DNA of 64,000 bases from Mesostigma viride. Taxonomy: Eukaryota > Streptophyta > Mesostigmatophyceae > Mesostigmatales > Mesostigmataceae. Of this stretch, positions 18,830 to 59,100 are shown in pieces (positions within the stretch are counted from its first letter, which is position 1; each line of letters begins with the position of its first letter). The position numbers and the translations under genes were made by a program. The stretch covers positions 258,501 to 322,500 of the forward strand of contig RPFO01000256.1 in assembly GCA_009746045.1 (NCBI GenBank). Direction: 5' to 3'. Below the pieces are notes generated by a model, which saw only the letters and a program-made list of their open reading frames with translations, did not search any database and was not told the DNA's origin.

Positions 18830-20775
18830 ACGGCGGTATGGCTGACGGCGGAGTTCAGATCTTTTGCGTCTGAGCCCCAAATTCGGTCAGACCACTTGCA
18901 TTCGATGCGCCTTTCTAAGACGCACTTGCCAGTATAAACGGTTACGGCTGCCACGCAGTATAGACAAAGTTACGCACGTGACCAGCTATGACGACTACCA
19001 AAGCAAAACGAGGGCTGGAAAAGGAGCTGGCACAGCTTCCCAGCGCCCAGCCCAACCCTCTCGCCCTCGCCATTGTTCAGCCGACAGGCTTACCCGCCAA
19101 ACCCTCGCCAAGCGCCTCGCCTGAGCCCAAGAAACCCTGCCACGATCGAAAATGGAGCGAGTTCCTCCCCGGCGACCGACGATTCGCCTTCACCCGGTGG
19201 CAAGAATTGTCGCCGCAGGCATGCATCGAGGTTCTCCAGTTCCTCGAACAGGAGCGGAAGCTCTTCGTGCCCAAGGTGGGGGCGGCTATCGACTACAATG
19301 GAGACATGTCCTGGGCTCTATGCTTTGAACGAAGTAGAACAACGCCTGATTATCCTGACCAGCCAATTCCAGATCCGCCTCGGCGACATCACCAGAACGC
19401 TCCGCACCCCAGCCCCCGCACAGCCGGCAGCCCCATCGGCTTCCTCCCTCGGCAAGGATGACATCCGCGCAGTGCTGGAGGAGCACGTGACCTGGCCGCT
19501 GGCCGAGCAGCTGACATCGCTGAACACCACGCTCAACACGGTCGAGGCCCGGGTCTCCAACGTGGAAACCAAGGTCGTCCACAAGCTACAACCCCAGTTC
19601 ACGGCGCTACACACCACGGCGCAGGCTTCGGAAACGCATGCTGCACTTACAAGTCTCTCGCCTTAACCAGGTGGAGGGCAAGTGTGGCGTGCTCCTGAAG
19701 AAGCTTGAGGCCATCACCGCCCATACCGAGGCCCTGGCCACACAGGTCCCCAAGATAGCGGAGCAGACGGCCACCATTGCATCCCAGCCACCCCAGCAGG
19801 ATGCTGGCGACCTCCCGCCGCTCTCCTACGCGGACCTGCTGCGGTCAGCGACCGCCTCCACCACCGACGCCATCGCCACAAAGCTCCAGGAGCTGGAGGA
19901 CCACCGCCAGGCCCAGCAACGGGAGGTCACCGACCGCGCTCGCCGCGAGTGCCGAGTGGTGCTACGTCGCTTCCCCCAGAAGCCAGGTGAGACGTCAACC
20001 TCTCTTGCTGACGAGCTCAAGAACCAGCTTCTTACCCTCATGGGCCTGGTAGGTGAGGTAGAACTGCGTGGGTGCCACCGCCTTCCCCACTCACGGGACA
20101 AGGCGGCCCCCCACCAGTCCTACTCACCTTCCCCTCCCCTGAGGATAAGCAGCGGTTCCTCTCTCGTCGCAAGCGGTTGCACGACCTCACCTGGACGCTG
20201 GATGACGACCTCACCCCCGCTCAGCAACAGCAGCGACGCGACCTGTGGCCAGAATACCTCCACCATAAGCAGGACCCCCAGAAGCCCAAGGTGTACTGGA
20301 GGGGCGGGGACCTGATGATCAACCACAAGATGTGGACGCCCCCAGCGGGCTAGAATAGCAATAGCCCTAGCTTGTAACCATTGGCGTCACTGCCGCTAAG
20401 GCAGCCATGCCTAGAATGTTGCCTAGCTGTGCCAACACACCTAGTCACGTGCCGCCAACGCACGGTACACAACCAGCCATAGCCTTAGCCTAGTCCTAGT
20501 ACAGCCATGCTACGCCCTGGCTATGTTCAGATTACTTGCCCACGCTCCTTGCTATGATATGCTCACATGGGTCTTATTGCACCCACAGTTTGCCGGATCG
20601 TTAGCCTGTCCTTTTAGCTAGCCGCGCCCGATTGCAGCTGTGGCATGCCTTTGGCATGAAGGAGACTGGGGGTCTCTGCCCTTTCTCCTGTAGTGCACAC
20701 ACAGGGATTAAAAGCACTTCGGTGCTCCGTGACTCCCCAACGGGAGCACGAGTTTAATTAATTAATTAATTAAGC
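18830..20775 (+). mobile_element. ORF1-only non-LTR element (half-LINE)
   Basis: A unit of about 1.9 kb with a single ORF1-type gene (18988-20353), a 3' untranslated part (20354-20727) and the common 3' hairpin/(AATT)n tail (20728-20775). No reverse transcriptase lies between ORF1 and the tail, so it would depend on a complete LINE. The 5' end is approximate. Confidence 0.5.
18988..20353 (+). pseudogene. LINE ORF1 protein, frameshifted
   Basis: An RNA-binding chaperone-like protein of LINE particles. The segments 18988-19310, 19310-19660, 19640-20080 and 20072-20353 join into about 450 codons. The N-terminus starts MTTTKAKRGLEKELAQ. The middle holds long heptads (LTSLNTTLNTVEARVSNVE) and the block SYADLLRSATASTTDAIATK. 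Then an RRM-like section begins CRVVLRRFPQKPGE, and the end is FPSPEDKQRFLSRRKRL, QQQRRDLWPEYL and VYWRGGDLMI, as in L1-type ORF1 C-terminal domains. Three indels separate the segments. It is related in layout, not identical, to the ORF1 copy at 53.3-54.2 kb. Confidence 0.65.
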
Positions 20776-20959
20776 CCCCCCTGGGTGCCTGTGCTTGGTA
20801 AGGAGGCATGAACCCTCATGGCGGTGCAGGTGCACCTTGTGCACCCAGAGCAGGTGATAGTTGTACATTCTACACCTGCAGGTTGTAGCCCTGATTGTAT
20901 TACAAACCCATAGATGCCCCTTTCTCAGGGCTATGTGTTACATATGCTCCCAACGGAGC
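20728..20959 (+). repeat. Two successive LINE-type 3' ends with hairpins
   Basis: Hairpin CGTGACTCCC-CAAC-GGGAGCACG at 20728-20750 with an (AATT)n tail, then a second 3' end family containing GGTGCAGGTGCAC and ATGCCCC-TTTCTCAGGG and ending in GCTCC-CAAC-GGAGC (20946-20959) with another (AATT)n tail. The second family recurs at 55.72-55.87 kb and, inverted, at 52.84-52.98 kb. Confidence 0.65.
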
Positions 20960-21511
20960 TATGATTTTTAATTAATTAATTAATGTGCATGTTTACTTCC
21001 ACGACCCACTAGAAATCCATTGAGGATTTGTCGTCATGCACGTGACGCAGTCACGATTTGTAGGCCTTATTGATTAATTTGGCTACTTGGCCGTTGATGG
21101 CTCTTCTCGTGCTTCATTTGTCAAATGGCTCTTCATTCATCACCTACACATGTGGCACAAAATATTATCCTGCAAGCCAATTCTTAGTCATGGCCGTCGG
21201 CTTCAAAAGCATTTCATGGCACGTATTAGTCTCTTGTCACCATAATGCAGAAAGCAGCACAGACATGGCATCTTGTCTGAAGCATGTAGTTTCATGCATT
21301 GTGGCTTTTGGAATGCGCATTTTGCCACGTTTCTAGCCCATAAACATGCACTGGCATGCTGACATCACAGTTTGTAAACAGAGCATGCCATCCCAAGAAA
21401 ATGGCAACCACTTAAAAGCTGAAAGCAGCTACACTGACTGCCCATCGCAGCTAGGTTAAAAAGATGGATGGGGAAAAAATCTGCCAGTGATTGCCCCAGT
21501 CGCGTTGGGTT
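20960..21511. other. 3' flank of POLD1, no gene recognised
   Basis: A/T-rich, with no motif-bearing frame. It probably includes the POLD1 3' untranslated region on the minus strand. Confidence 0.4.
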
Positions 21512-50727
<29,216 letters not shown>

Positions 50728-51980
50728 TCTAGATTTAAAATAGTTGACGTTTTCTACGAGAGGTTCGCGTAGACGATAGCTATCCCGCCATACTGCATGC
50801 TACACCTCGGAAATTACGATGTACAGCCGTCCATGAGTTCCAGGTGCGCTTATTTTCGCTGCAAGGTAGGGAAATGCTGGGTTAGGCATGAGATATACAG
50901 TCCACAACTCCAAGGTGCATTCTCGAATAACAGTGCGGCAGCGTCTTCTAAAATTTAAGATTTGATTCTCTGTATTCTCGCTTGATGCTCAACTCTGTTT
51001 ATTTTCTAATGATGCTGGCCACCATGATCGTGGTACTGCACCAGGAAACAATTTGCGGTAAGCCATCTTCATCGCTTGAATCCTCCCCAGTTTGGCGGGA
51101 AAACGGGACAAGCACCAAGGCCTTGGAAATTGCCGCGAGACCGCCAGTGCCAAGCGGGACCTGTTGCGCGGACCGATGCGACGCGATGCGCGGTGCTCCC
51201 GTCTCGAAACTGGATCGGCCAGGACCCGGGGGGCGGCGCGCAGGTCCGCTCCGGGCCGTGCTACTGTACGGGCACGCCGGCATCAGTTAAATTGCGTGAT
51301 CCGCTGGCAGGGACTGACTGAAAGAGATTCTAATGAAAGTACAAAGCCCGCCGGCGTTGGGCAAGGTATAGTTGGACCACAAGTGGGAGCTTACTGTTAG
51401 CACCAGCCACGGCTGAGTTACAGCCTTAAATAGAACTATGATATGCAAATTCAAGTCACGGACTAGTGGACGGGTCTCCGGGACTGAATGCCCGGCGCGG
51501 CCGCCAACTCTATGGCAGTTTGTTGGGCAAGAGTTAACATTGATCACAGCTAGGCTAGCTGCCGTGATGACTATGTTAACTCCTGCCCTACATAAAGCCC
51601 CGATTGACTCAGGTAGTCATGTTGAGGCTATCAATATGTCTTTACGTTGTTTAAACAATTATCGAGCTAGTTCTTGGCCGATCCCTAACCGGTCCGCACC
51701 AATGAAGGTGCCGCACGTACATCCTGCCCTTACACGCAGGCGGGTGCTCCACATCGAATCACTTGGATCGTTTCAACGATCCATCAAGACAATAATGCCA
51801 TTTACGTTTTGTGGTATTCTTTCATGCTTAATTAACCCATAGTCCGCTGACCCATTTTTGGCACTTTTGTACCCCTGAAAATGAAAAAAAACATAACTCA
51901 CAGGCCACAACTCCAAATACCCCTAACCAAGATGCTTGAGCTAGGAGTATCTACACTTCAAGGGCTTTCAGAATATGCAA
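50728..51980. other. 5' flank of POLD1 and unannotated sequence
   Basis: 50728 to about 50950 should hold the POLD1 promoter. A short motif TACAGCCGTCCATGAGTTCC is echoed degenerately at 50897. Frames at 50982-51290 and 51438-51842 on the plus strand show no known motif. Confidence 0.35.
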
Positions 51981-51984
51981 TAAT

Positions 51985-52626
51985 ACCTTGGCTTTTTCAA
52001 ACCAGGGCTGCGTGCTGTCGCCCTACCTGTTCATTATTGTGGTCGAATACGTAATGATTCAGGCACGCAAGCGATTTACCCGCATCGTGGGTAGGGAACC
52101 AGGGGTGCAGGTTCAGTTGCCAACCACGTCTGGCATGGCGGAGCGGAAACGGAGATTCGGCTAGCGGACATCATCTACGCAGACGACACCACCCTCTTCG
52201 AGGACACTAGGCACGTGCAGACGTGGCTTGACTGCCTGGCTATCGAGGCCCGTGAAGTGGGGCTTGAGGTCAGCAAGAAGACCGAGGCTCTGGCGGTTGG
52301 GCTCACGGGCCGCTCACCCACTCACCGCCCGACCTCTTTCTCCTTGACGGCCCTCGAGTCCTGTATCGGGACCATGTCAAGCTGCTGGGCAGCCTAAGTA
52401 AGTAAGTAGGTAAGTAAGTAAGTAATTAAGTACTTGCGTGTCATGCGCAAAGGCATGCCACGGATGCGCAAAGGCATGGGGGGCCTACTAAGGCCTCTTC
52501 GTGATTTGGACGAAGATGATGGACAAGGCCAAGTGGGCCCAGGTCATAGAGGACAACGAGCCCCCCCCAGTGGGGAAGCGCCCGCGTGTGCAAACCCGTG
52601 GGAGGCACGCCAGACAGGTCCCCTAG
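51985..52626 (+). pseudogene. LINE ORF2 fragment with RT core joined to C-terminus
   Basis: Reads NQGCVLSPYLFIIVVEYVM, then after a frame change LADIIYADDTTLFEDTRHVQ and EVGLEVSKKTEALAVGL, the palm of a non-LTR reverse transcriptase (YADD near 52180). At 52394-52425 a short (TAAG)n tract replaces most of the thumb. After it the sequence resumes with the extreme C-terminus, nearly identical to 55345-55495 (DKAKWAQVIEDNEPP in the intact frame). It is an internally deleted, dead copy. Confidence 0.75.
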
Positions 52627-52806
52627 GGCAGCGTGAGGCTGTCTAGATAGATGTTGTAGTTAGAATGTTGTTAGATAGATGTCATAGGTAGCGGATGTAG
52701 ATAGCTTAGACCGGTAGGACTGTTTGCACCCATCCATCCATCCATCCATCCATCGGGGTTAATGCTCCGTGACTCCCCAACGGGAGCACGAGACTAATTA
52801 ATTAAT
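52627..52806 (+). repeat. LINE 3' untranslated region, (CATC)n, hairpin and (AATT)n tail
   Basis: Nearly identical to 55496-55690. Ends with CGTGACTCCC-CAAC-GGGAGCACG at 52768-52790 and an (AATT)n tail. Confidence 0.8.
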
Positions 52807-52843
52807 TAATTAATGCCACGGAGTACTATTAATTAGGAACATA

Positions 52844-54208
52844 ACTCCGTTGGGAGTATATGTAGCACATAGCCCAGAGAAGGGGCATATGAGCCTATAA
52901 TACATTCTAAGCTATACTTCCTGCAAGAGTGGGAATGTAAACAACACTTGCGCTAGCTAGGTGCACCAGGGTACCTGCATCCCCATGATCTATCAAGCTA
53001 TGCCCAGCGAAGGGAGAGCCTGTCATGGCCCGGGGGAAGATCATCATAGCTATACAAAAGCTAGAGCGTGACATCTCAGCAGAGAGCAGCTCTCTGCATG
53101 GGCACAGCATAACTAAATAAAGCTAGGCATCATCTGGAGTGTGGCACATCATCGGCACGCATGTACATGGTTAAATAAACTATAAAGCGCGTGGCTTAGC
53201 TAGTATAGTGCCTGTACGAGGCGTACATGTACATGGCGCCACGGTCTATCTATTCTACACTACTACTGCTGTATTCCCCTAGGCTGGGGCTTCTGGAGTC
53301 GCTGGGGCCGCGGTGGTCGAGGGGGTCGCGTGCCAGGGCTTGTAGCCGACGTAGATGGCCGCCCCCTTCCAGTACACCGGCTGGCCCGCCTTGGTCTGCC
53401 GGAGCTGGAGGTAGGTCGGCCATAGCTCCCGTCGCCTTTGTTGCTGCATGCGCCAGGGTCAAGTCGTCGTCCACGGTGAAGGGAGTCTTCTCGAGCCGCT
53501 TGCGGCGTCTGAGAAACGAAATCTTGTCCAGGGGGCTCTCAAAGATGAGAAGAAGCAGAGGCGCCCCGGCCTGACCCGGCCCGCACGCGGGGGAGGCGGT
53601 GGGCGGTCAGCTTAATCTCACCAAGGAGGCCCATGCGTGCAAGGATTTTGCTCTCAAACACACGTGCAAGCTTCTCGGAATTCTCACCTTCCTCCATGTC
53701 GAAGTTCTTGACGATGACGTTGAGGCTGCGCTAATGGCGAGCTCGGCCTCCTAGCTCGCGGAGGTCAAGCGTCTGCCGTTGGAGCTGGGCGGCGACGGCG
53801 GAGGTGGTGGAGGTGGTATGTTGCTTAAGCATGTCCGCCCAGGTCGATCGTGATGGGAGGAGCATCGCCGGCCAGGCCAGCAGGGGCTGGCTTGGCGGCA
53901 ATGTCCTTCACTGCCTGGGCGGTGAGGCCGGCGGTGTTCTGCAGGACCTCGATAGCGATTGCATTATCCTTGAGGCGCTGGTCGATGTCGCGGAGCTGGG
54001 CGGTGATGGCGTCGGAGGAGGGGAGGGTGGCGGTGGAGGAGGCGAGGAGGGTGGAGGTGGCGGTGGAAATGGTGGGAAGCTCAGCAGCCAGCGTGCCTCC
54101 AATTGCCGCCACATCTGTGGTGGCAAGGGGGGTCACGTGCTGCTCGAAAGCTTGACGGAGTACTATGCTAATCTCATTAGAAAAGTAATTACACAAAAGT
54201 TTAAACAA
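52844..54208 (-). mobile_element. Second ORF1-only element, inverted
   Basis: On the minus strand an ORF1 gene (54208-53279) is followed by about 430 bp of untranslated sequence and a 3' end with ACTCC-CAAC-GGAGT (52857-52844) running into an A/T tail. That tail meets the (AATT)n tail of the plus-strand LINE, so two elements are joined tail to tail. No reverse transcriptase belongs to it. Confidence 0.5.
53279..54208 (-). pseudogene. LINE ORF1 protein, frameshifted
   Basis: Starts MFKLLCNYFSNEISIVLRQA and has heptads (QLRDIDQRLKDNAIAIEVL) and the block TAGLTAQAVKDIAAKPAPAG, as in the fragment at 18.1-18.6 kb. After frame changes it reads MLKQHTTSTTS, then NVIVKNFDMEEGEN, LLIFESPLDKISFLRRRKRL, QQQRRRELWPTYLQLRQ and VYWKGAAIYVGYKPW. 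It ends EAPA followed by TAG at 53281-53279. The C-terminal layout matches the ORF1 at 20.1-20.35 kb and L1-type ORF1 RNA-binding domains. At least three indels. Confidence 0.65.
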
Positions 54209-54241
54209 ATATCGTCTGCCTCATCCCCCAACCGTTAAGCA

Positions 54242-54498
54242 CTAGATGGGGATGTAATCCTCATCCGAGCTGTCCTCTACTGTAATGGCAGACGAGGCGG
54301 TAGTGTAGCAGCTATCCTCAGGACCAATAACCTCCACCTGCGGACTTCTACCCTGGCTAGCAACGGGCCGCGGGGCCCGTGGGGAGAAAACAGGAGCATA
54401 CCCCTCGGGAAGGTGCTCATCGCAGATGGCAGCCCATTTCTCCTTGTCAATCATGCGGGCGCGGAGTACGGATAGTCCCAGAAGCATCTTCAAGCAGT
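54242..54498 (-). pseudogene. C-terminal fragment of another LINE ORF2
   Basis: LGLSVLRARMIDKEKWAAIC corresponds to LGLSVIWKKMMDKAKWAQVI at the end of the ORF2 copy at 55.35 kb, followed by a longer acidic tail ending DSSDEDYIPI. Orientation is minus. It represents a second, diverged LINE family. Confidence 0.55.
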
Positions 54499-54559
54499 TG
54501 TGTCACATAGGTCCGGGTCGCGCCGCGCCGGTGCCCGGCGCGCGCAAGTTTGCCAGTGG

Positions 54560-55495
54560 GTTGCGATGGGACAAGGGGACCCTGCCATAATAGGAGGAGG
54601 TGTCTACCTAGTGCCCCGCAGCCTGCTCCCCAGCTGCGAGGCCGATGTGGAACACCGCATCTCCCTTGCCTGGCACGCGTTACGCCAATACCGGGCCCTG
54701 TGGCGCAAGCCCCTGGCCAAGATCGAGAAACAGGACCTGTTCAAGGTCCTCGTCCTTCCTGTTCTCACGTATGGGACCGAGACGCGTGGACCCTTACCGC
54801 CGACCTGGCCCGCAAGCTAGACGGCGCGGTCACCAACATGCTGAGATCCATTTTCCGAGTAGGATATGCTGCGCACGTCCGCAATGAGGACCTGTACCTT
54901 GGCATGCCATATATCAAGGAGACAACATGCCATATATCACCAGCACCATCAAGCAGCGGCGCCTGCAGCTCATAGGGCACCTAGCTCGCACCAACCAGGT
55001 AGACACCTCACGTGGCCCCCCCGCGGGACTGCAACCAGCCCAGCCTGGCCGCCACCTCCTGACGTGGGCTTATACATCATCCATTCCATCCCATGTTCCC
55101 CTCCCACTGAGGACTTATGCATGCTCATGTGACGCAGTCACGTGTCTATTAATTAAATGTCCATTAAGCAGCGACGCCTGCAGCTAGTAGGGCACCTAGC
55201 TCGCACCAACCAGGTAGACACCTCACGTGGCCCCCCCGCAGGACTGCGACCAGCCCAGCCTGGCCGGCACCTCCTGACGTGGGCCGGGCCCAGTGATGTT
55301 AGACGCCGCAAGGCCCGCACCTTCAAAGAACAGCTAGTAGAGGACATGGGGGGCCTAGGCCTCTCCGTGATTTGGAAGAAGATGATGGACAAGGCCAAGT
55401 GGGCCCAGGTCATAGAGGACAACGAGCCCCCCCCAGTGGGGAAGCGCCCGCGTGTGCAATCCCGTGGGAGGCACGCCAGACAGCTCCCCTAGGGC
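54560..55495 (+). pseudogene. LINE ORF2 C-terminal half, with internal duplication
   Basis: Reads CEADVEHRISLAWHALRQY, LFKVLVLPVLTYGTE, WTLTADLARKLDGAVTNML, FRVGYAAHVRNEDLYLGMPY, RRLQLIGHLARTNQ and finally MGGLGLSVIWKKMMDKAKWA up to a TAG at 55490-55492. This is the thumb and end of a LINE reverse transcriptase. A block of about 125 bp (54945-55067) is repeated at 55165-55283 with 95 bp of foreign sequence between the copies, including a short (AATT) run. The last open part, 55157-55492, is the best preserved LINE coding sequence here. Confidence 0.75.
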
Positions 55496-55690
55496 AGCGT
55501 GCGGCTGTCTAGATAGATGTTGTAGTTAGAATGCTGTTAGATAGATGTAGTGTGTAGCTGATGTAGATAGCTTAGACCGGTAGGACTGTTTGCACCCATC
55601 CATCCATCCATCGGGGTTAATGCTCCGTGACTCCCCAACGGGAGCACGAGTCTAATTAATTAATTAATTAATTAATTAATTAATTAATTA
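55496..55690 (+). repeat. LINE 3' untranslated region with hairpin and (AATT)n tail
   Basis: Same sequence as 52627-52806 with a shorter (CATC) run. Hairpin at 55626-55648. Confidence 0.8.
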
Positions 55691-55719
55691 AATAATTAAT
55701 CTTCCACCCTAGCTGCTGG

Positions 55720-55910
55720 AATACATCGCTAGTGGTGCAGGTGCACTTCGCGTGCACCCAGAGCTTGTGTAGTTTACACCCTACCCTTGCAGGAAGTAGC
55801 CCAGAATGTATTACAAGCCATATGCCCCTTCTCAGGGATATGTGCTACATGTACTCCCAACGGAGTTATGTTCTTAATAATTTAAATTAATTAACTAATT
55901 AATTAATTAA
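55720..55910 (+). repeat. 3' end of the ORF1-only element family, solitary
   Basis: Resembles 20800-20990 and the inverse of 52840-52980 (GGTGCAGGTGCAC, TGTATTACAA, ATGCCCCTTCTCAGGG). It ends ACTCC-CAAC-GGAGT at 55853-55866 followed by a TTAATTAATT tail. It sits directly after another LINE tail without its own coding part. Confidence 0.65.
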
Positions 55911-56187
55911 TGATGGAGGACCCACAAGAGCCTTCATGCATGCAGCCAGTGGTTTGACATCTTGTTTGTTTAGAAGATATCAGCAGTTTCAAGTAATCGC
56001 CAATGCCCCAAGTACTGGTTTTGTGCATCTAGAAGAAAGATGCATCAAACCACTGGGTGGATACAAACATGCTTAACGCAAAAGTTTCGGTTACCTCAAA
56101 TTACACACAAAATTTGTCATCCTGCCGCAAAACGGGCTGCAGATTGCATGCCCTTTGGCTGAGAAGCCCGTGCCATTTGCTCCCTGG

Positions 56188-59100
56188 TCAAGCTAGGGTT
56201 GCTAAAGCTCCGCTGGCAGCTAGCTCGCGCAGGCATTGGCCTGCCGAAGCCGAGCGCGTCACCTTCATTACCGCGATGCCACGGTTCACGCTGTCTGCTG
56301 TCCTATTCCCCCGTCCTCGCCAGATGCCGCTATGCCCGCTCGTTCTCTGTGCGGGCGCAGACGAGCAAGGCAGGCACGGAGGGGAGAACAAGGCGTGTGG
56401 CACGTTCAGCTTGACAGGACATGGCCCCAAACCCAGGGACCCAGGCGGGCTGAGCGGGTCTTGCCCTACTGTCCTCCCCCTAGGCACCGGCCACTCAAAC
56501 CTGCCACCCCTAGGCGTACGTCCACCATCAAGCACAACCATGGACGGCGTTATCACACCCATTGCGTGAGCAATACCAGCCACCGCGAAGTTTGCTGGAA
56601 GTGCAAGACAGCCGAGCCCGAATGATCGCGCGGTGCTGGCTGCAGCAGCCCTGACATTGCGGCCTAGCTCCTCCACCTCCTCATTCGATCCGGCATCGCT
56701 CTCGGAGACACCGGTCCCTCGCTCACCTTCCACGCTCGCGCTACTGCCGACGGCACACCCGTTGCTAGGCGCGGCCGTGACCCTCAGATCGGCGGCGATG
56801 AGGATGTGATCTGATGGCTCGTCCGCGTTCGGGAACGGCCCCTTGACCTGCGAGCGATGAGGGAGCGGCTCCACGGCCTCCACCGCGATCCCGCTCGACA
56901 GAAAGATGTAGTCGAGCGTGTCGATGAAGGGCTCTTGCTCCTTGATCTTTGCAAAGTTTGTGAAGTCGGGCTCGGCGCCGTTGGCGACGGCGTACGCGCT
57001 GCGCAGGCCGCCGCCCTTCATGATCGGGCGCCAGGACTCCCAGGAGGGTGCGTCAGGGAATGCGGCGCTGGATTCGTCAAGGGAGCCTTGGATGATCATC
57101 TGCGATGCGGGCAGGTGATGTAAGGTAGGTTCAAAAATTGGTATCAAGAGAGAGTGAGAAAAGCCAATATGCGGCCAATATTTCCTGCACAAAATCCCAG
57201 GGTGGGAGACCAGCGGGTAGACATGACCCTCATACCCATACGTCCAGCATTGGTGTCTCATAAATAATTACTACTAGTATAAAATAATTAGGAGAATCAG
57301 TATGAAATAATTACTATCAGTACTCTACAATTTCTAGACGTAGCCTCAATCTCCACAGGATCAAGCTGCTTTCTGAAGTAAAAATTGCCGGCTCGCTACC
57401 TGTCAGCGCCTTGCGTGTACCCGTCGTATAGCTTAACTGTGTACATACCAAACGACCCGCTAGGCCGAGTGCCCACCTTGACACTGAAAGAAGTTGCAGG
57501 CGGGCTCGCATATAACAATCCTTCACCTAACTTGCCGGCACCCAAACTGCCAGCACCCACCTTGTAGCAGTCATCGCCGGGCTTGATGTTGAAGTCGCCA
57601 CCGAGCACAAACGGGTCCCCCCCCGCGACCTTGTGCATGTACTGCACCGCCATGGCCGCATGGATGGCCATCACCTGCGTGGCAGCAGGGGGTAGGTGAA
57701 GCACATAGGCGAGTTGCTATTGTTATTGTTATTCGCCATGGCTGCGTAGATGGCCATCACCTGCGGGGCAGCAGGGGATTGCAAGGAGCACGTTTGTTGC
57801 TTGTTATTCAAGTACTACTGACCAATGACTCGACACGCACATTCTTATTTCGCAACGGCTGGGCAGTGACGTGTGGACCTGCATCTGACTTGGGCAGATT
57901 TACAAGTCTAACAAAAAATATAATCCGCGCGAAAACCCCAGAATGCTATATAACATCCCAACCGACGCATGCGAATCTGATTAAGAACTAGTAGCACTGT
58001 GGTAACACCTGGGTGCAAACTGTGCGGGCAACAGTAATGCTTCCTCTGCCCTTCTAAGCCCTCCACATCTAATCATAGGTTGACAGCCGTTGCTTTGCCT
58101 TTCCCCCCCAAACCACGCACCTTCTCTCTCGAGAACACAAACCTTATAGTTCCAAACCACCTACCAAATGTAATACAGTGATACCTCTAAAGTCCCGGAC
58201 ACTGACCTACTATTTCGAAACCACACACCAAACCAAATGTGCTACAGTAATAATAAATGTGCCACTGTAGTAATAGCAACCAATACCAGATGTAGTACGG
58301 TACTAAACAAACCAAGGCGCAACCAACCTTCTCGTTCCAGTACACGCACGGCATGTGGTACGTGCCGACAACCAGCACGCCCCCGCTCTCTCTCTCCTTG
58401 AGCCGCACAAAAGCGATCACATTAAACCGGTTGCGCGAGTAGTCAAAGTGGTCCACTGGAGGCTCCGGCCGGCGCAGCACCCACTTGCCCAGCTTCCCTA
58501 GAGCCGTGAGGGGGGGGGACACCAGGGGGGAGACCAGGGACGTTACGGCGCGCAGCAGCGCGGGCGGCTGGTAGGGATTGCGGGGCCACTTGCGGGTGTC
58601 GGAGAGCCGCACGACCTCTGCACCCGTCAACTGCCACGCATCCACGAGATTGGACACATCAATTCACACCCCAATTCAGCGCATACTCTGGGTCTGTCAA
58701 CTGCCATGTGTCCATGAAATCGAACACATAGACCAACAAAGAACCAGCCCGTGTTCTGAGACGGCCCATAAGCTGAACGCAAGTCCATAATAATCAAACA
58801 CATAAATCAACCCAGATTATGTGTCGTTCAATTGCCACGTGGCCATCGCACTTGTCCCACACATACCCAACACAACCTCCACATGCGTCAGCTGCCGTGT
58901 GTTTTTGATTGAATCCGTGTTGAACTTATATCCCATGCATGTTCAACGCAAGCTCTATATCCATTTCAACACACCTGCAATGTCCCTCATCCGACATATC
59001 CTAGTTTCCTCACAAATTCGTCACAGATTCCAACACATAGTCAACACGTCTGTTGACAATTCTCTTCACGTCATACCCCGCATCTGCTATTTGCCACGCA

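Noticed and set aside
51438-51842. 134-codon plus-strand frame as a gene
   Set aside because: No recognisable motif, no splice or promoter context; left unannotated.
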